A DNA stretch of 64,000 nt from Vibrio sp. HB236076 (GTDB lineage Bacteria; Pseudomonadota; Gammaproteobacteria; Enterobacterales; Vibrionaceae). Shown here piece after piece: positions 17,606-28,350 of this stretch. The notes under the pieces were generated by a model, which worked only from the letters and a program-made list of their open reading frames with translations, was not told the DNA's origin and did not search any database. The stretch spans positions 1,426,001-1,490,000 of the forward strand of contig NZ_CP162601.1 of NCBI RefSeq assembly GCF_040957575.1. Reading direction: 5' to 3'. The translations under genes were made by a program, and so were the position numbers. Every line of letters begins with the position of its first letter. The stretch's first letter is position 1.

Positions 17606-19774
17606 TTATTTAACGATGAGCTTTGATGGTCGTTTTGATTTGTTGTGCTTGCGAGGTTTCTCACCGCCAAGCCCTGGTTGTGATTTAGAGTGTTTGGTCG
17701 CAAAGCGATGTGCACCATGTCGGCCAGATTTACGCCTTTGTGCTGGGGTCGATTTTTCAGTATCTTCACTCGGAATTAAGCAGCCGGGTTTATCGCCAAT
17801 TAAATGCGCTTTACCCATGTTCTTTAACGCTTCTCGCAGCATTGGCCAGTTTGCCGGATCGTGGTATCGCAACAAGGCTTTGTGTAATCGACGTTGTCTT
17901 TCGCCCTTGGCCACGGGTAAGTCCTCACGCTTTTTGTATTTTACTCGTTTAAGCGGGTTGGTTTCCGAGTAATACATGGACGTCGCATTACACATAGGCG
18001 ATGGGTAAAAGTTTTGTACCTGGTCACATTCAAAATCATTGCTTTTAAGCCACAGTGCGAGGTTGAGCATATCTTCGTCTTCGGTACCCGGGTGTGCAGA
18101 GATAAAGTAGGGAATCAAATATTGCTTCTTGCCCGCTTCTTTGCTGTACTTTTCAAACATCTCTTTAAATTTATCATACGTGCCCATACCGGGTTTCATC
18201 ATTAAATCTAAGGGGCCTTTTTCAGTGTGTTCAGGAGCAATTTTTAAGTAGCCACCAACATGATGAGTCACCAATTCTTTGACGTACTCTGGAGATTCAA
18301 TGGCAAGATCGTAACGGACGCCTGATGCAACCATTACCTTTTTTACCCCTTCGACATTTCTGGCAGCGCGATACAGATCGATTGTATGCTTGTGATCGGT
18401 ATTGAGTTTGTTACAAATGCCAGGAAAGACACAAGATGGTCGACGACAGTTTGCTTCGGCCTTAGGGTCTTTACAACCAAGACGATACATATTGGCAGTT
18501 GGACCACCAAGATCAGAGATGGTACCGGTAAAGCCTGGGACTTTGTCGCGAATCGATTCCATTTCATTGATGATGGATTCTTGTGAACGGTTTTGAATAA
18601 TACGACCTTCGTGCTCAGTAATAGAACAGAATGAACAACCGCCGAAACAACCACGCATGATGTTGACTGATGTTTTTATCATCTCATACGCTGGGATTTT
18701 TTCTTTTCCATATTTAGGGTGTGGAACACGGGCATAGGGAAGATCGTAGACAAAGTCCATTTCTTCTGTAGTTAGTGGGATCGGGGCTTGGTTGACCCAC
18801 AAATCGCGTTCGCCGTGTTTTTGGACCAGTGCTCGGCCTGAGTAAGGGTTGGTTTCTAAATGCATAACGCGACTTGCGTGGGCGTATAAGATGCGATCGT
18901 TTTGCAGTTTTTCATATGAGGGCAATCGAACGACAGAATTGGCCGCATCGTGTCGAGATGGTCTAATTGAAATAGGGATAGCGCTGTTTGTGTCTTGCTT
19001 CTTGGTATCACAAGCACTTTCCGTTTGATATGGATTAGGGGGAATAAAGGCTTCTTTGCGCGGCTTTTCAATTCGAGAAGAGTCGACGACGGTAAAGTTT
19101 TCAGGGATCGCTTTACGAATGATGGCTGTACCGCGTATATCAGTCATTGATTGAATGGATTCGCCCATGGCAAGTCTGTGAGCGACATCCACAAGAGCAC
19201 GCTCTGCATTACCAAAAAGCAGTATGTCGGCTTTAGCATCAAAGATAATTGAGCGACGAACTTTGTCTGACCAATAGTCATAATGAGCAATACGACGAAG
19301 GCTTGCTTCTATCCCGCCGAGCACGATAGGCACATCTTTATAAGCTTCTTTACAGCGTTGAGAATACACTAAGGTAGCACGATCAGGTCGTTTACCGGCT
19401 GTGTTACCCGCGGTATAAGCGTCGTCTTTACGAAGTTTTTTATCCGCTGTGTAACGGTTGATCATGGAATCCATGTTACCGGCAGTGATACCAAAAAAGA
19501 GATTGGGCTCGCCTAATGCCATAAAGTCGTCTTTGTTATGCCATTGTGGTTGGCTAATAATACCGACTCTAAAGCCTTGAGACTCAAGTAAACGGCCAAT
19601 GATCGCCATACCAAAACTTGGGTGATCGACGTAGGCATCTCCGGTTACAATGATGATATCACAACTGTCCCAACCTAATTGATCCATTTCTGCTCTGGAT
19701 GTCGGTAGGAAAGGGGCAGTACCAAAACACTCTGCCCAATATTTGGGGTAATCAAAAATATTTTTTGTATTCAT
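17606..19774 (-). CDS. YgiQ-family radical SAM protein
   Basis: 722 residues, full length for YgiQ. The N-terminal UPF0313 region contains [17 protein letters not shown], as in B12-binding-like radical SAM proteins. The radical SAM cluster motif CX3CX2C is in [18 protein letters not shown] (about residue 385). A further Cys-rich segment ([21 protein letters not shown]) follows, and the C-terminus is a basic Lys/Arg-rich tail after [14 protein letters not shown]. The chemistry is presumed SAM-dependent radical modification; the substrate is unknown. It is a single gene, with the promoter in the 400 bp between it and the chemoreceptor gene. Confidence 0.92.
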   Translation of the reverse strand: MNTKNIFDYPKYWAECFGTAPFLPTSRAEMDQLGWDSCDIIIVTGDAYVDHPSFGMAIIGRLLESQGFRVGIISQPQWHNKDDFMALGEPNLFFGITAGNMDSMINRYTADKKLRKDDAYTAGNTAGKRPDRATLVYSQRCKEAYKDVPIVLGGIEASLRRIAHYDYWSDKVRRSIIFDAKADILLFGNAERALVDVAHRLAMGESIQSMTDIRGTAIIRKAIPENFTVVDSSRIEKPRKEAFIPPNPYQTESACDTKKQDTNSAIPISIRPSRHDAANSVVRLPSYEKLQNDRILYAHASRVMHLETNPYSGRALVQKHGERDLWVNQAPIPLTTEEMDFVYDLPYARVPHPKYGKEKIPAYEMIKTSVNIMRGCFGGCSFCSITEHEGRIIQNRSQESIINEMESIRDKVPGFTGTISDLGGPTANMYRLGCKDPKAEANCRRPSCVFPGICNKLNTDHKHTIDLYRAARNVEGVKKVMVASGVRYDLAIESPEYVKELVTHHVGGYLKIAPEHTEKGPLDLMMKPGMGTYDKFKEMFEKYSKEAGKKQYLIPYFISAHPGTEDEDMLNLALWLKSNDFECDQVQNFYPSPMCNATSMYYSETNPLKRVKYKKREDLPVAKGERQRRLHKALLRYHDPANWPMLREALKNMGKAHLIGDKPGCLIPSEDTEKSTPAQRRKSGRHGAHRFATKHSKSQPGLGGEKPRKHNKSKRPSKLIVK

Positions 19775-20173
19775 CTTGGAAACTCGAAGGTTGACCGTTT
19801 TGATTGCTCAATAAATGGCTAAACATTGGTTTGAGCGTAGGATTATTTAATCATCTTTTTGTCAAAAGCGCCTCTTTATTGAACAACTTCTAGCCGGTGC
19901 AGCCCAGTTTAAGTTTTGCAAAGGTTTGATTGATGTTTGTATTGATAACCGGTAGTGATGGTTTTTGGACGTGACAAAAAGAGGCGTGATGTTAGCATAA
20001 AAACACGGATAGGACACTAATAACTCACCTTTAGCAAGGTGAGATTGACTCTCAACTCTTCTATTATTGAGGATTCTAAATAAGTCATGAATTGAAAAAG
20101 ACTAAGCCAAACCAAAACAGGGAGTGTTGGTCGCTTAGTCTTTTAGGCACATAGTGGTCAAAACGTTAGCGGA
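19775..20173. other. Intergenic region between ygiQ and the chemoreceptor gene
   Basis: 399 bp. Besides the chemoreceptor terminator (20096-20144) there is a perfect 8-bp hairpin at 20024-20043 (CTCACCTT/AAGGTGAG, 4-base loop) without a T-run. It may be a leader structure or operator for ygiQ. No ORF of note. Confidence 0.4.
20096..20144 (-). terminator. Rho-independent terminator of the chemoreceptor gene
   Basis: A perfect 12-bp stem AAAAGACTAAGC/GCTTAGTCTTTT encloses a 25-base loop. On the minus strand it lies about 30 bp after the chemoreceptor stop and ends in a T-run. It can work on both strands. Confidence 0.75.
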
Positions 20174-21847
20174 TTAAACCTTAAAGTGTTTCAACATAGA
20201 ATCAACACTTTGTCCTGATTTTGCCAGAGACTGGCTTATCGATTGTGATTTTTCAACAATTTTGTTTATTTCGTTAACCATCTCTTGAATTGAATATATA
20301 TTTTGCGTGATCTCTTCAGAAACCGCACTTTGTTCTTCTGCGGCCGCAGCAGTTTGAATACCCATATCATTGATGGTATCAACAGCTTGTCTGACGTCCG
20401 CTAACCGTTCTTGAATTTGCGATGAGTCTTGTACGGTTTTTTGTGCACGACCTTGACTGTTTTCCATGGTTCTGACCGCATCTTTGACCCCAGATTGCAA
20501 AGTGGTCAACATTTCGTTGATCTCTTGTGTACTGTCTTGGGTACGTTTGGCCAGTGAACGAACTTCATCAGCAACCACAGCAAAACCACGCCCTTGTTCA
20601 CCTGCTCGAGCGGCTTCAATGGCTGCATTGAGAGCCAATAAATTGGTTTGTTCGGCAATTCCACCAATCACGTCGATAACCGTTGTTATCTTGGCCGTGT
20701 GTGTACTTAAGGTTTCTATCGCATTGGAGGTTTCGTTGACATCCCCCACGAGTTCATTAATGGTCGTGATGGCTTGTGTAAGCTCAATTTGAGTGGAATC
20801 AATTTGCTCCGTTGCCCTGCTGATTGCGTCTGACGTTGCGGTTGTATTGTTGGCAACCTCTCTTGACGTTGCAGACATTTCTGTAACTGCAGTCACAAGC
20901 TTTTCTGTCTCCTGTGAATGGGACTGCATCGTTGAGACTGTCTGTAAAGTCTGAGAGTCAATCGCTTGTGCTGCTTGAACCACTTCATGACTGGATTCTT
21001 TGGTATTGGCAATAATCGGTTGGAGTTTGTCCATGAACTGATTAAAAGCATTACCCAACTGAGCAATGTCATCCTTACCCTTTACTTCAAGTCTACCAGT
21101 TAAGTCTCCATTGCCTTGAGCAATTTCATTGAGCCTTGAAACCATACTCGATAGAGGTTTGATTGCTTTAGTAATGACCATACTCACAATTGCAATCACG
21201 GCGATAAGACCTAAAAGCGTCAAGATGAATGAATAGCCAATATTGGCCATGATGGCCTCTTTACGTTCTAGGGTGTATTTGTTTACCGCATGATCAATGT
21301 CGTCAATGTAAATACCGGTACCTAATATCCAATCCCATTTTTCAAGGTATTGTGAATAACCGAGTTTGGGCGCTGGGGCGTTGATGGAAGGCTTGTTCCA
21401 AGAAAAGTACATGAACCCATCACCGGTTTTAGCGGCATCAATAATGCCAGAAATAACCGAAACCCCATTACTGTCTTTGAGGTTGTAAAGGTTTTTGCCT
21501 TCGAGTTCAGGTTTAATCGCATGAAGTGTATTTATGCCTTTTGAGTCATAAGCATAAAAGTATCCATCTTCGGCAAACCTCATGTTAGCCAAGATTTGTT
21601 TTGCTTTTTGCTGATTGTCGTTACCACTGTCAGATTGATATAAATCTTCAATCGCAGTCGTTGCCATCTTGAGGTGAGCTTTGAGCTCTTCTTTTTTAAT
21701 CGTAAGTAAGTCGTTTCTGTAGGTATCTTCTTGAACTTGTAAATCTTTAATACCGTTTAAATAAAAAATTAACGTAATTAGTAGTGACAGAGTTACCAGT
21801 GGGACTAAAACTAAGGTAAGAAGTTTACTGCGACTGCTCATTTGCAT
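20174..21847 (-). CDS. Methyl-accepting chemotaxis protein with single Cache sensor
   Basis: 557 residues. Membrane helix 1 at about 10-30; periplasmic single-Cache (sCache_2) domain at about 35-195 with [16 protein letters not shown] and the closing [13 protein letters not shown]; helix 2 at about 202-224; HAMP at about 225-278 ([19 protein letters not shown]). The signalling domain has the hairpin tip [34 protein letters not shown]. Small carboxylates, amino acids or related ligands bind sCache domains; the ligand is not readable here. The C-terminus lacks an obvious CheR/CheB pentapeptide. AAGAGA lies 6 bases before the ATG at 21847, which supports that start over 21841. Monocistronic, with its own terminator. 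Confidence 0.95.
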   Translation of the reverse strand: MQMSSRSKLLTLVLVPLVTLSLLITLIFYLNGIKDLQVQEDTYRNDLLTIKKEELKAHLKMATTAIEDLYQSDSGNDNQQKAKQILANMRFAEDGYFYAYDSKGINTLHAIKPELEGKNLYNLKDSNGVSVISGIIDAAKTGDGFMYFSWNKPSINAPAPKLGYSQYLEKWDWILGTGIYIDDIDHAVNKYTLERKEAIMANIGYSFILTLLGLIAVIAIVSMVITKAIKPLSSMVSRLNEIAQGNGDLTGRLEVKGKDDIAQLGNAFNQFMDKLQPIIANTKESSHEVVQAAQAIDSQTLQTVSTMQSHSQETEKLVTAVTEMSATSREVANNTTATSDAISRATEQIDSTQIELTQAITTINELVGDVNETSNAIETLSTHTAKITTVIDVIGGIAEQTNLLALNAAIEAARAGEQGRGFAVVADEVRSLAKRTQDSTQEINEMLTTLQSGVKDAVRTMENSQGRAQKTVQDSSQIQERLADVRQAVDTINDMGIQTAAAAEEQSAVSEEITQNIYSIQEMVNEINKIVEKSQSISQSLAKSGQSVDSMLKHFKV

Positions 21848-22252
21848 AAGTACATCTCTTTATGAACCAAAAAACATAACCTTAAAATGATAATGTAAAT
21901 GTGTTTTTTAAATTGTGATGATGACGTAGTTTTATTGATTCAGTCAGCAGTAAAAATAATTATACGATGAAGGTCACAATCTTAAGTATGAATGTTTAGA
22001 TTTTCTGGCTTAAAAATAGTAACTAGACAGTATTTAAAGAACAAATTGATAAATATGCTGTCTCAGTTAGACAACCTTGTGATCCAAAAGTGTTGTAATA
22101 GGGTACTTTGATTGAATGTTGGTTTATATATTTTGTTGTTTATTTAAGTACTTGTCTATCGGTGCATGGTATTCAACAAACTAGGGAACTTATAGGGAAA
22201 CGGCGATCGCTTGTTGTCATGTCGCTGTTTAACATTTTTGAAGGAGAAAACA
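21848..22252. other. Divergent intergenic region, chemoreceptor / dienelactone hydrolase
   Basis: 405 bp, AT-rich. There is an imperfect dyad at 22026-22062 (GACAG-TATTTA / TAAATA-TG-CTGTC). No convincing ORF: the short frame starting at 22108 has poor coding character and overlaps the next gene. Promoters for both genes must lie here, but I cannot pick -10/-35 boxes with confidence. Confidence 0.35.
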
Positions 22253-23164
22253 ATGTCAGAACTAACAACGTCAGAAAGTCATTTTATGGAGAGAGACATA
22301 CCTCAAGAAGCCTTTGATTGGTATGATGAGTACGCTCATGGTGTGATTGATAGACGAGAGTTTATGTCTAGGCTGTCAGGCTTAGTTGCCCTTGGGTTTA
22401 CTATGACGACATTAACCAGCGCTTTGATCCCAAATTACGCACAAGCAGAGCAAATATCGTTTAACGATCCAGATATTGTTGCGACTTATGAAAAGTTTAA
22501 GTCTCCAAAGGGACATGGAGAGTGTCAAGGGTATTTAGTGGTACCAAAAGGACTTCAAGGTAAAGCACCAGTCGTCTTGGTTATTCATGAAAATCGCGGT
22601 TTAAACCCCTACGTTAAAGATGTTGCCAGACGCTTAGCAAAAATGAATTTTATTGCCTTTGCCCCTGATGCACTTTTTCCACTCGGTGGCTACCCCGGAA
22701 ATGATGACGAGGGACGAGCCATGCAAAAAAGTATGGATCCTGCTAAGTTAGAAGAAGATTTTTTAGCAGCGGCGGACTTTATAAAAAACCATGACAATAG
22801 CACGGGAAAGTTAGGCGCTGTCGGATTTTGCTATGGTGGTTATATTGTCAATATGCTGGCGGCAACCATTCCGGATAAACTTGATGCGGGTGTTCCTTAC
22901 TACGGTACGCCGGCCGCAGAAGCATTACGCGCAAATGTTAAAGGCCCGCTTATGATCCAACTTGCCAGTTTAGATGCGAGAGTCAATGCAACCTGGCCGG
23001 ACTATGAGAAAGCACTAAAAGCCAATAATGCCGATTATGTGCAATATATGTATGAAGGGGTCAATCACGGTTTTCACAATGACTCAACCGGGCGCTACGC
23101 AGAAAAAGAAGCTGAGTTATCTTGGCAGCGAACGATCGAGTTTTTTAAGCAACATTTGAGTTGA
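22253..23164 (+). CDS. Dienelactone hydrolase-family protein with Tat signal
   Basis: 303 residues. The alpha/beta-hydrolase part carries VLVIHENRGLNPYVKDVARRLA, the nucleophile elbow GFCYGG (cysteine nucleophile, typical of dienelactone hydrolases) and the catalytic histidine in GVNHGFHND. DGIHP-like motifs are absent. Unusually, the first ~67 residues hold a 35-residue polar lead, then DRREFMSRLSGLVALGFTMTTL and a hydrophobic stretch ending YAQA. This is a twin-arginine signal, so the enzyme is probably exported folded to the periplasm. The start at 22253 is fixed by AAGGAG 8 bases upstream; a frame from 22211 has no such site. The substrate may be a lactone or ester and is not determined. 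Confidence 0.88.
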   Translation: MSELTTSESHFMERDIPQEAFDWYDEYAHGVIDRREFMSRLSGLVALGFTMTTLTSALIPNYAQAEQISFNDPDIVATYEKFKSPKGHGECQGYLVVPKGLQGKAPVVLVIHENRGLNPYVKDVARRLAKMNFIAFAPDALFPLGGYPGNDDEGRAMQKSMDPAKLEEDFLAAADFIKNHDNSTGKLGAVGFCYGGYIVNMLAATIPDKLDAGVPYYGTPAAEALRANVKGPLMIQLASLDARVNATWPDYEKALKANNADYVQYMYEGVNHGFHNDSTGRYAEKEAELSWQRTIEFFKQHLS

Positions 23165-23203
23165 TATAGAGACTTGTTTGACAGTCAAATCTGGAGTCAA
23201 GAC

Positions 23204-26038
23204 TCAATTACTTGGCTCCATTTTATTGTGTTCGAGAAGGATACTTACGGCTAGTTTATGGGCCAAATCAAAATCATAATTGCTGATACAGTCAATTAAT
23301 TGTTTTATATTTGTAGTATGCTCGTGATGCTTTAAAACGCTGAGTTCATCTATTACGGCGGCATCAGAGTTTTCGAGCAGAGGAATAATTTTTTCTAGCA
23401 GGCTCAACAAGCTTTGTTGGTGGTTTTCGATCTTGATACGAAGGGTTTGATTGTTTAGCCCCGTCAAAAAGAACGTCCCCTGTTGGTGAGTTAATAATGC
23501 GCACTCAATAGATAGCTGTAAATGCTCTGTAATAAGAGTCATTTCACTTTTATTCGATAACTGCTCTAAATCAAATAAGCATTGTGCTAATTTGTATGCG
23601 CCTATGGTTGAAGCGCTGCCACGTAGCTTATGTGCAATTTGTCTGAGTTCATCGGTTTTACTACTGGATAGACATTCTTTTGCATAATCTTGGAAGTGAA
23701 TAATATCTTGCAAAAAATGCTCTAGAAGTTTACTCAGTAACACTGAGTCATTGTTTAATCGGCTTAGTGCACGATCAACATCGAGAATCTCTCTATTTTC
23801 CATATGTTGAATTTGTTTCATATCGGCAGTATTGGTATTATCTTTCGCTGTTAACCACTCCGCTATGGTTTGTTTCAAGTCATCTGGGTCTATCGGTTTA
23901 CTTATGTGGCCGTTCATACCACAACTGAGACTATCAGCCACTTCGTTTTTAAGAGCCTGTGCTGAGAGGGCGATGATCGGTGTTTGTATTTTTAGATCGT
24001 GTCGAATGATTTTGGTTGCAGTCAAACCATCCATTTTGGGCATTTGAATATCCATAAGAATTAAGTCAAAGTGTTGATCTTTTAATACTGTTATGGCTTC
24101 TAATCCATTCTCACAGCATTTGACATCAATATGATCTGATTCAAGTATTTTTTTTGTGACGCTAGTATTTATAGGATTGTCTTCAACTAATAAAATTGTT
24201 TTTTTATCATGAAATTGTGTTGTTTCAGGGGCAGTGTGATTAACAAATCGACTTTCTGAACTCAAGATATAATTTAATTCACTACTGATTTTTTCTATAC
24301 TTAAAGAATGGTCAAGGTTGTATGTTTTCATGTTGTTTGGTAAAAGTTCTAATTGTCGACTAGAGCGTTTATGTTCAAAAAAAACAAATATTATTTTTTT
24401 ATTACTAGGCGCATTAGAGAGTTTTTTAATTGTTTTTTCTTGACTAAATAAAGAACATGATGATGGAAAGAAAAATAAAAAAACATTATTCTTTGCTATT
24501 AGTTCATTTTCCATATCAACATTTCCAATCGTCTTATAAGGAAGGTTAAGCTTTCGCATAATACTTTCTGAATGTAAATCATTATCAGAAATGTAAATGT
24601 TAAATATAGATCTAAATGTTTTGTCTTTATTTTTCAATGTTAAATTAGGTGTGTAAATAGGGATTTCAAGTTGAAAGGTGCTTCCATTATTTAATTCACT
24701 TTTTACAGATAGTCTTCCTTGCATAAGTTCAGATAATTGTTTCGATATACTTAACCCAAGGCCAGTGCCACCATATTTACGTGTTGTACTAGAGTCTTCC
24801 TGAGTAAAGGGTTCAAAGAGTCTTTCTAATTTCGAAGGTTTAATTCCGATTCCGGTGTCAATAACTTTTATTTTTAAAAAGTCATTTTTATTACTAATTT
24901 TCTCAGAGCTAATATTTATATGAACAAAGCCATGTTCAGTGAATTTAATGGCATTACTAACGAGGTTGTTTAATATTTGCTCTAGGCGGTTGGGGTCTCC
25001 GATTAAAAAATTACACAAGGATATTTGTTTGGTGAATTTTAATTGAATCGATTTTTCTGATGCAGAAATATAATTTGTATCATGAATGCATTTCAGTACA
25101 TCATCAATATGAAATGGTATGTTTTCAATTGACAATTTTCCAGACTCAATTTTTGAGCTGTCCAATATATCATTTATTATATTAAGTAACTTATTTGTCG
25201 ACTTTTCAATTTTCTCTAATATATTTTCTTGTTCATCGTTCAAACGTGTTTTTCTTAGTAAATAGTTTAAACCAATAATTCCATTCATTGGAGTTCGAAT
25301 TTCATGACTCATGTTAGCCAAGAATTGACTTTTTATCTTTACGGCAAGATTTGCTTGATTTAAAGCTGTGTTTAGTTCTTGGTTTGTTGTGTCTATTTTT
25401 GCCGACATTTTATTGAACGCTAAGTATACGTCTCTAAATTCATCTTTCGTTGTAATAGTAAGTTTTTGTTTATAGTTACCATTTTGTATTGCTTTAGCGT
25501 TACGAATGAGCTCTTGAAGAGGGTTTATTAACAATTTTCTATTCCACCAAGTGTAAAAAATTAAAATAAACATGGCAGTAAATACAGTTAATATTCGGTG
25601 TGATGTTATTTGGTCATCGATATTCTGTAGTTTATCTTCTATGCTGAATTGGTATATTAGTTTTCCAACTTTTTTATTGTTCCAAAAAATGCTTCTGTTG
25701 ATGGTTTTTAATTCTAAGCTGTCAACTTCATGAGGTGCCATTTTCCCTAATGGATAGATAACAATGTTATCTTTATTTAGTATGTGAAATCTATTTTTAC
25801 TGGTTTGATTTGTGAAGTGCTCTTGGCGATTCATGATACTGTATATTTTGCTTATGTCACCGGATGCGATCTCTTCAGCAATGATTGGTCCGAGTATATT
25901 CATTTGAGCACTTTCGGTTTCAATGATCAGATCGGTTTGCTTGCTTTTAAAATAGGGAAATACTGCAATTTCATTTATTGCGATAAGTAAAATTAGAAAG
26001 AATAAAATTGGAGTGATGATCTTTGTTCTTATTTTCAT
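23204..26038 (-). CDS. Hybrid sensor histidine kinase (HAMP-HisKA-HATPase-REC-Hpt)
   Basis: 944 residues. Helix 1 at about 8-30, periplasmic region to about 147, helix 2 at about 148-166, HAMP at about 168-220. HisKA has the phospho-accepting His in FLANMSHEIRTPMNG (about 248). The ATPase has NNLVSNAIKFTEHG, DTGIGI and GGTGLGL. A degenerate receiver-like segment follows, then a REC domain with ILLVEDNPINTSV and phospho-acceptor in LILMDIQMPKMDG. At the C-terminus is an Hpt domain with IAHKLRGSASTIGA. This is the BarA/EvgS-type phosphorelay layout. It is the last of three genes; the PhnD-like protein just upstream is a likely ligand-binding partner and the REC-HD-GYP protein a likely output. 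The coding sequence is clearly AT-rich. Confidence 0.93.
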   Translation of the reverse strand: MKIRTKIITPILFFLILLIAINEIAVFPYFKSKQTDLIIETESAQMNILGPIIAEEIASGDISKIYSIMNRQEHFTNQTSKNRFHILNKDNIVIYPLGKMAPHEVDSLELKTINRSIFWNNKKVGKLIYQFSIEDKLQNIDDQITSHRILTVFTAMFILIFYTWWNRKLLINPLQELIRNAKAIQNGNYKQKLTITTKDEFRDVYLAFNKMSAKIDTTNQELNTALNQANLAVKIKSQFLANMSHEIRTPMNGIIGLNYLLRKTRLNDEQENILEKIEKSTNKLLNIINDILDSSKIESGKLSIENIPFHIDDVLKCIHDTNYISASEKSIQLKFTKQISLCNFLIGDPNRLEQILNNLVSNAIKFTEHGFVHINISSEKISNKNDFLKIKVIDTGIGIKPSKLERLFEPFTQEDSSTTRKYGGTGLGLSISKQLSELMQGRLSVKSELNNGSTFQLEIPIYTPNLTLKNKDKTFRSIFNIYISDNDLHSESIMRKLNLPYKTIGNVDMENELIAKNNVFLFFFPSSCSLFSQEKTIKKLSNAPSNKKIIFVFFEHKRSSRQLELLPNNMKTYNLDHSLSIEKISSELNYILSSESRFVNHTAPETTQFHDKKTILLVEDNPINTSVTKKILESDHIDVKCCENGLEAITVLKDQHFDLILMDIQMPKMDGLTATKIIRHDLKIQTPIIALSAQALKNEVADSLSCGMNGHISKPIDPDDLKQTIAEWLTAKDNTNTADMKQIQHMENREILDVDRALSRLNNDSVLLSKLLEHFLQDIIHFQDYAKECLSSSKTDELRQIAHKLRGSASTIGAYKLAQCLFDLEQLSNKSEMTLITEHLQLSIECALLTHQQGTFFLTGLNNQTLRIKIENHQQSLLSLLEKIIPLLENSDAAVIDELSVLKHHEHTTNIKQLIDCISNYDFDLAHKLAVSILLEHNKMEPSN

Positions 26039-26045
26039 AAAGACA

Positions 26046-26855
26046 TTACTCTTGATAATATTGTTCTAAACTAAGGCTTCGAACATCATCATAATCTTCA
26101 TCTTTTGCAGCGCCAATGATTGAGAAAGGTACGCGAGCTAGCAATTCTTGTGTGGTATTGTTATTTTTCATGGATAAAATAGCCATTTTGAACTTATTAA
26201 TAACTTCTTTATCTAGTTTTTTGTTTGCGGTTAGTGGGTGAGGAGTGACTGTTTTTGTTTTTAGCAATATTTTTAATCTTTCTTTTATTTCATTGGGCTG
26301 CTGATTAAATGTTTTTTGAACGCCACCACCAGCTGGAAGTAAGCCAATCGCAACGTTGAGATAGCTCGATGAATGTGTGTTTACGTATTTTGGGGTAAAA
26401 TTAATCCCATATACTTTGTCAAGTTCAGAGCGGATCATCAATGATGCCCCTAGTGCGTTGGGGGCTGGAAAAGCAATTACTTTGCCATCTAGTTGCTGAG
26501 GAGAGAGAATATCACTACTTTTATTGACAGTTAGTATACCGTATAACATTCTACCGTGATCGCGTGCAATTGCTGTATATTGGTCAGCTTTGGTAAAGTG
26601 ATAAGGATTCATATAGGCAAAGTCGAACTTCCCAGCCGAAAGGCTTTTTTCAAAAGTCGGTATGTCAGGTGTACCAACCAGCTTAAACTTGAGTCCTGTT
26701 TTATGACTAATAACAAGAAGAATGGGTTCCCATATTTTATGTAAAGTCTCAATGTCAAATTGAGGTACAATCCCTACTGTATATATTTTTTGATTACTTG
26801 CATGGCTTTGTGTAGATATAAGAAGTAATAGAAACAACCAGCTTATTTTTTTCAT
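26046..26855 (-). CDS. PhnD-like periplasmic binding protein, probably sensory
   Basis: 269 residues. Signal peptide MKKISWLFLLLLISTQSHA, then NQKIYTVGIVPQFDIETLHKIWEPI. This opening and FDFAYMNPYHFTKADQ place it in the phosphate/phosphite/phosphonate (PhnD-like) binding family. It lies between a REC-HD-GYP gene (3-bp gap) and a hybrid kinase (7-bp gap), with no permease or ATPase nearby. So it more likely delivers a ligand signal to the kinase's periplasmic domain than serves import. PhnD-like domains paired with hybrid kinases are known in marine bacteria; the ligand here is unknown. Confidence 0.85.
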   Translation of the reverse strand: MKKISWLFLLLLISTQSHASNQKIYTVGIVPQFDIETLHKIWEPILLVISHKTGLKFKLVGTPDIPTFEKSLSAGKFDFAYMNPYHFTKADQYTAIARDHGRMLYGILTVNKSSDILSPQQLDGKVIAFPAPNALGASLMIRSELDKVYGINFTPKYVNTHSSSYLNVAIGLLPAGGGVQKTFNQQPNEIKERLKILLKTKTVTPHPLTANKKLDKEVINKFKMAILSMKNNNTTQELLARVPFSIIGAAKDEDYDDVRSLSLEQYYQE

Positions 26856-26858
26856 AGT

Positions 26859-27953
26859 TCAGTTACTCTCATCGCTGTAAGTATTGACGATATCAATAAA
26901 CGTCTGCTCTATTCTCAAAAAGGCCTCTACGATAACAGGGTCGAAGTGTTGGCCCTTGCCTTTGATAATGATTTCACGAGCTTGTTGATGAGAAAATGCT
27001 GGCTTATAAACTCGTTTTGAGATTAATGCATCATAAACATCGGCAACGGCCATTAATCGTGCTGATAGAGGAATTTGCTCTTTTTTTAAGCCAAATGGGT
27101 AACCACTGCCATCCCATTTTTCATGATGATAAAGCGCGATTTCTCGTGCGTAACGCAAGAATGAACTCTGACTATCGCCAAGTTGTTTTTCAGCCGATTG
27201 AATCGCATCGGCGCCTAATTTTGCATGGGTTTGCATAATTGAAAATTCTTCTTGATCGAGTTTTCCAGCTTTTAATAAAATACTGTCTGGGATACCTACT
27301 TTTCCTATATCGTGAAGTGGTGCTGATTTATAAAGTAACTCAATACTTTCTGGTGCTAGTTCATCAAGGTGTAAGTGATTCGCGACCAGGTCTTGTGCCA
27401 GAGCTTTGACATAATATTGCGTTCTTTTTATATGACTACCGGTTTCGTTGTCTCGTGTTTCCGCTAAAGTCGCTAGTGCTAAAATAGAAGTATTTTGCGT
27501 ATTGATTAATTCACAGGTTCTTTGTTCAATTGCTTCTTCAAGTATTTGATTGTGATTAAGTAAATTGTCTTGAGCTTGTTTTAGCTGTATGTGATTGCGT
27601 ACTCTTGCCAGGACGATTGGTGCGGAAATCGGCTTAGTAATATAGTCTACAGCGCCTAGTTCAAAGCCTTTCATTTCATCCGTTTCATTACACATAGCGG
27701 TTACAAATATAATTGGGATATGTTTGGTTGCAGTGTCTTCTTTCAACACTTTACAAACCTCATAGCCGCTGATTACTGGCATCATCACATCAAGCAATAT
27801 GATATCAGGTTGCTTTTGAGCAATGGCAATGGCTTGCTGTCCGGTTTTCGCCACCACAACTTGATAATCAGCTTTTAGGATATTTGACAACACAGATATG
27901 TTAATAGGGTCATCATCAACGACTAAAATAGTTTTTTGGCAATTTTTTTTCAT
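26859..27953 (-). CDS. Response regulator with HD-GYP domain, putative c-di-GMP phosphodiesterase
   Basis: 364 residues. N-terminal REC: TILVVDDDPINISV with the phosphate-accepting Asp in IILLDVMMPVISGYE, and the switch Lys in ITKPIS. After a coiled linker (about 130-175) comes the HD-GYP domain: HDIGKVGIPDSIL and later HHEKWDGSGYPFGL. Both metal-binding and GYP residues are intact, so c-di-GMP hydrolysis to GMP is expected. It is the first gene of a three-gene signalling operon with the PhnD-like protein and hybrid kinase, and is the natural phosphorelay output. The start at 27953 has GGGAAT 6 bases upstream; the frame extends to 28010 without a better site. Confidence 0.92.
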   Translation of the reverse strand: MKKNCQKTILVVDDDPINISVLSNILKADYQVVVAKTGQQAIAIAQKQPDIILLDVMMPVISGYEVCKVLKEDTATKHIPIIFVTAMCNETDEMKGFELGAVDYITKPISAPIVLARVRNHIQLKQAQDNLLNHNQILEEAIEQRTCELINTQNTSILALATLAETRDNETGSHIKRTQYYVKALAQDLVANHLHLDELAPESIELLYKSAPLHDIGKVGIPDSILLKAGKLDQEEFSIMQTHAKLGADAIQSAEKQLGDSQSSFLRYAREIALYHHEKWDGSGYPFGLKKEQIPLSARLMAVADVYDALISKRVYKPAFSHQQAREIIIKGKGQHFDPVIVEAFLRIEQTFIDIVNTYSDESN

Positions 27954-28350
27954 ACGTATTCCCAACCCAATGTTCGATAGTTTTCTTTGGGATAATCTAA
28001 GTATAGACAAGTGGAATACTAAAGGCGCTTCAAATTCATTTACTTAGCGATAAGGTGTGGTTTGTGTGATGAATCGCACTGATAAAGGTTTTTATTTTGA
28101 GTATTACATCAAAGGCGTGTAGATAAAGTCACGTGAAGCTCAGAAAACGTAGTAATAAACGATGCTAAATGGGACCGATACAGATTGTCGTTAATAAATT
28201 TCTTTTTAAAATCACTGCGATTGGCTCAGGTGTTACTGAGCCAATAATTTGTGTGTATTGACGCCCGTTGCTTTAATCAGAAAAAGCAGTTACCCGATTG
28301 TTTGGCAATCTGCCTATCGTCACTATTCTTTTGTCAGTAAAGTTACTGTT
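27954..28350. other. Intergenic region with hairpins
   Basis: 397 bp upstream of the HD-GYP operon and downstream of the M32 carboxypeptidase. A perfect 9-bp hairpin at 28221-28244 (TTGGCTCAG/CTGAGCCAA, 6-base loop) probably ends the carboxypeptidase transcript, although its T-run is poor. A small palindrome CAGTAAAGTTACTG lies at 28335-28348. No ORF of note. Confidence 0.45.

Noticed and set aside
22108..22317. 69-codon frame before the dienelactone hydrolase gene
   Set aside because: It overlaps the start of the clear downstream gene and has no supporting signal.
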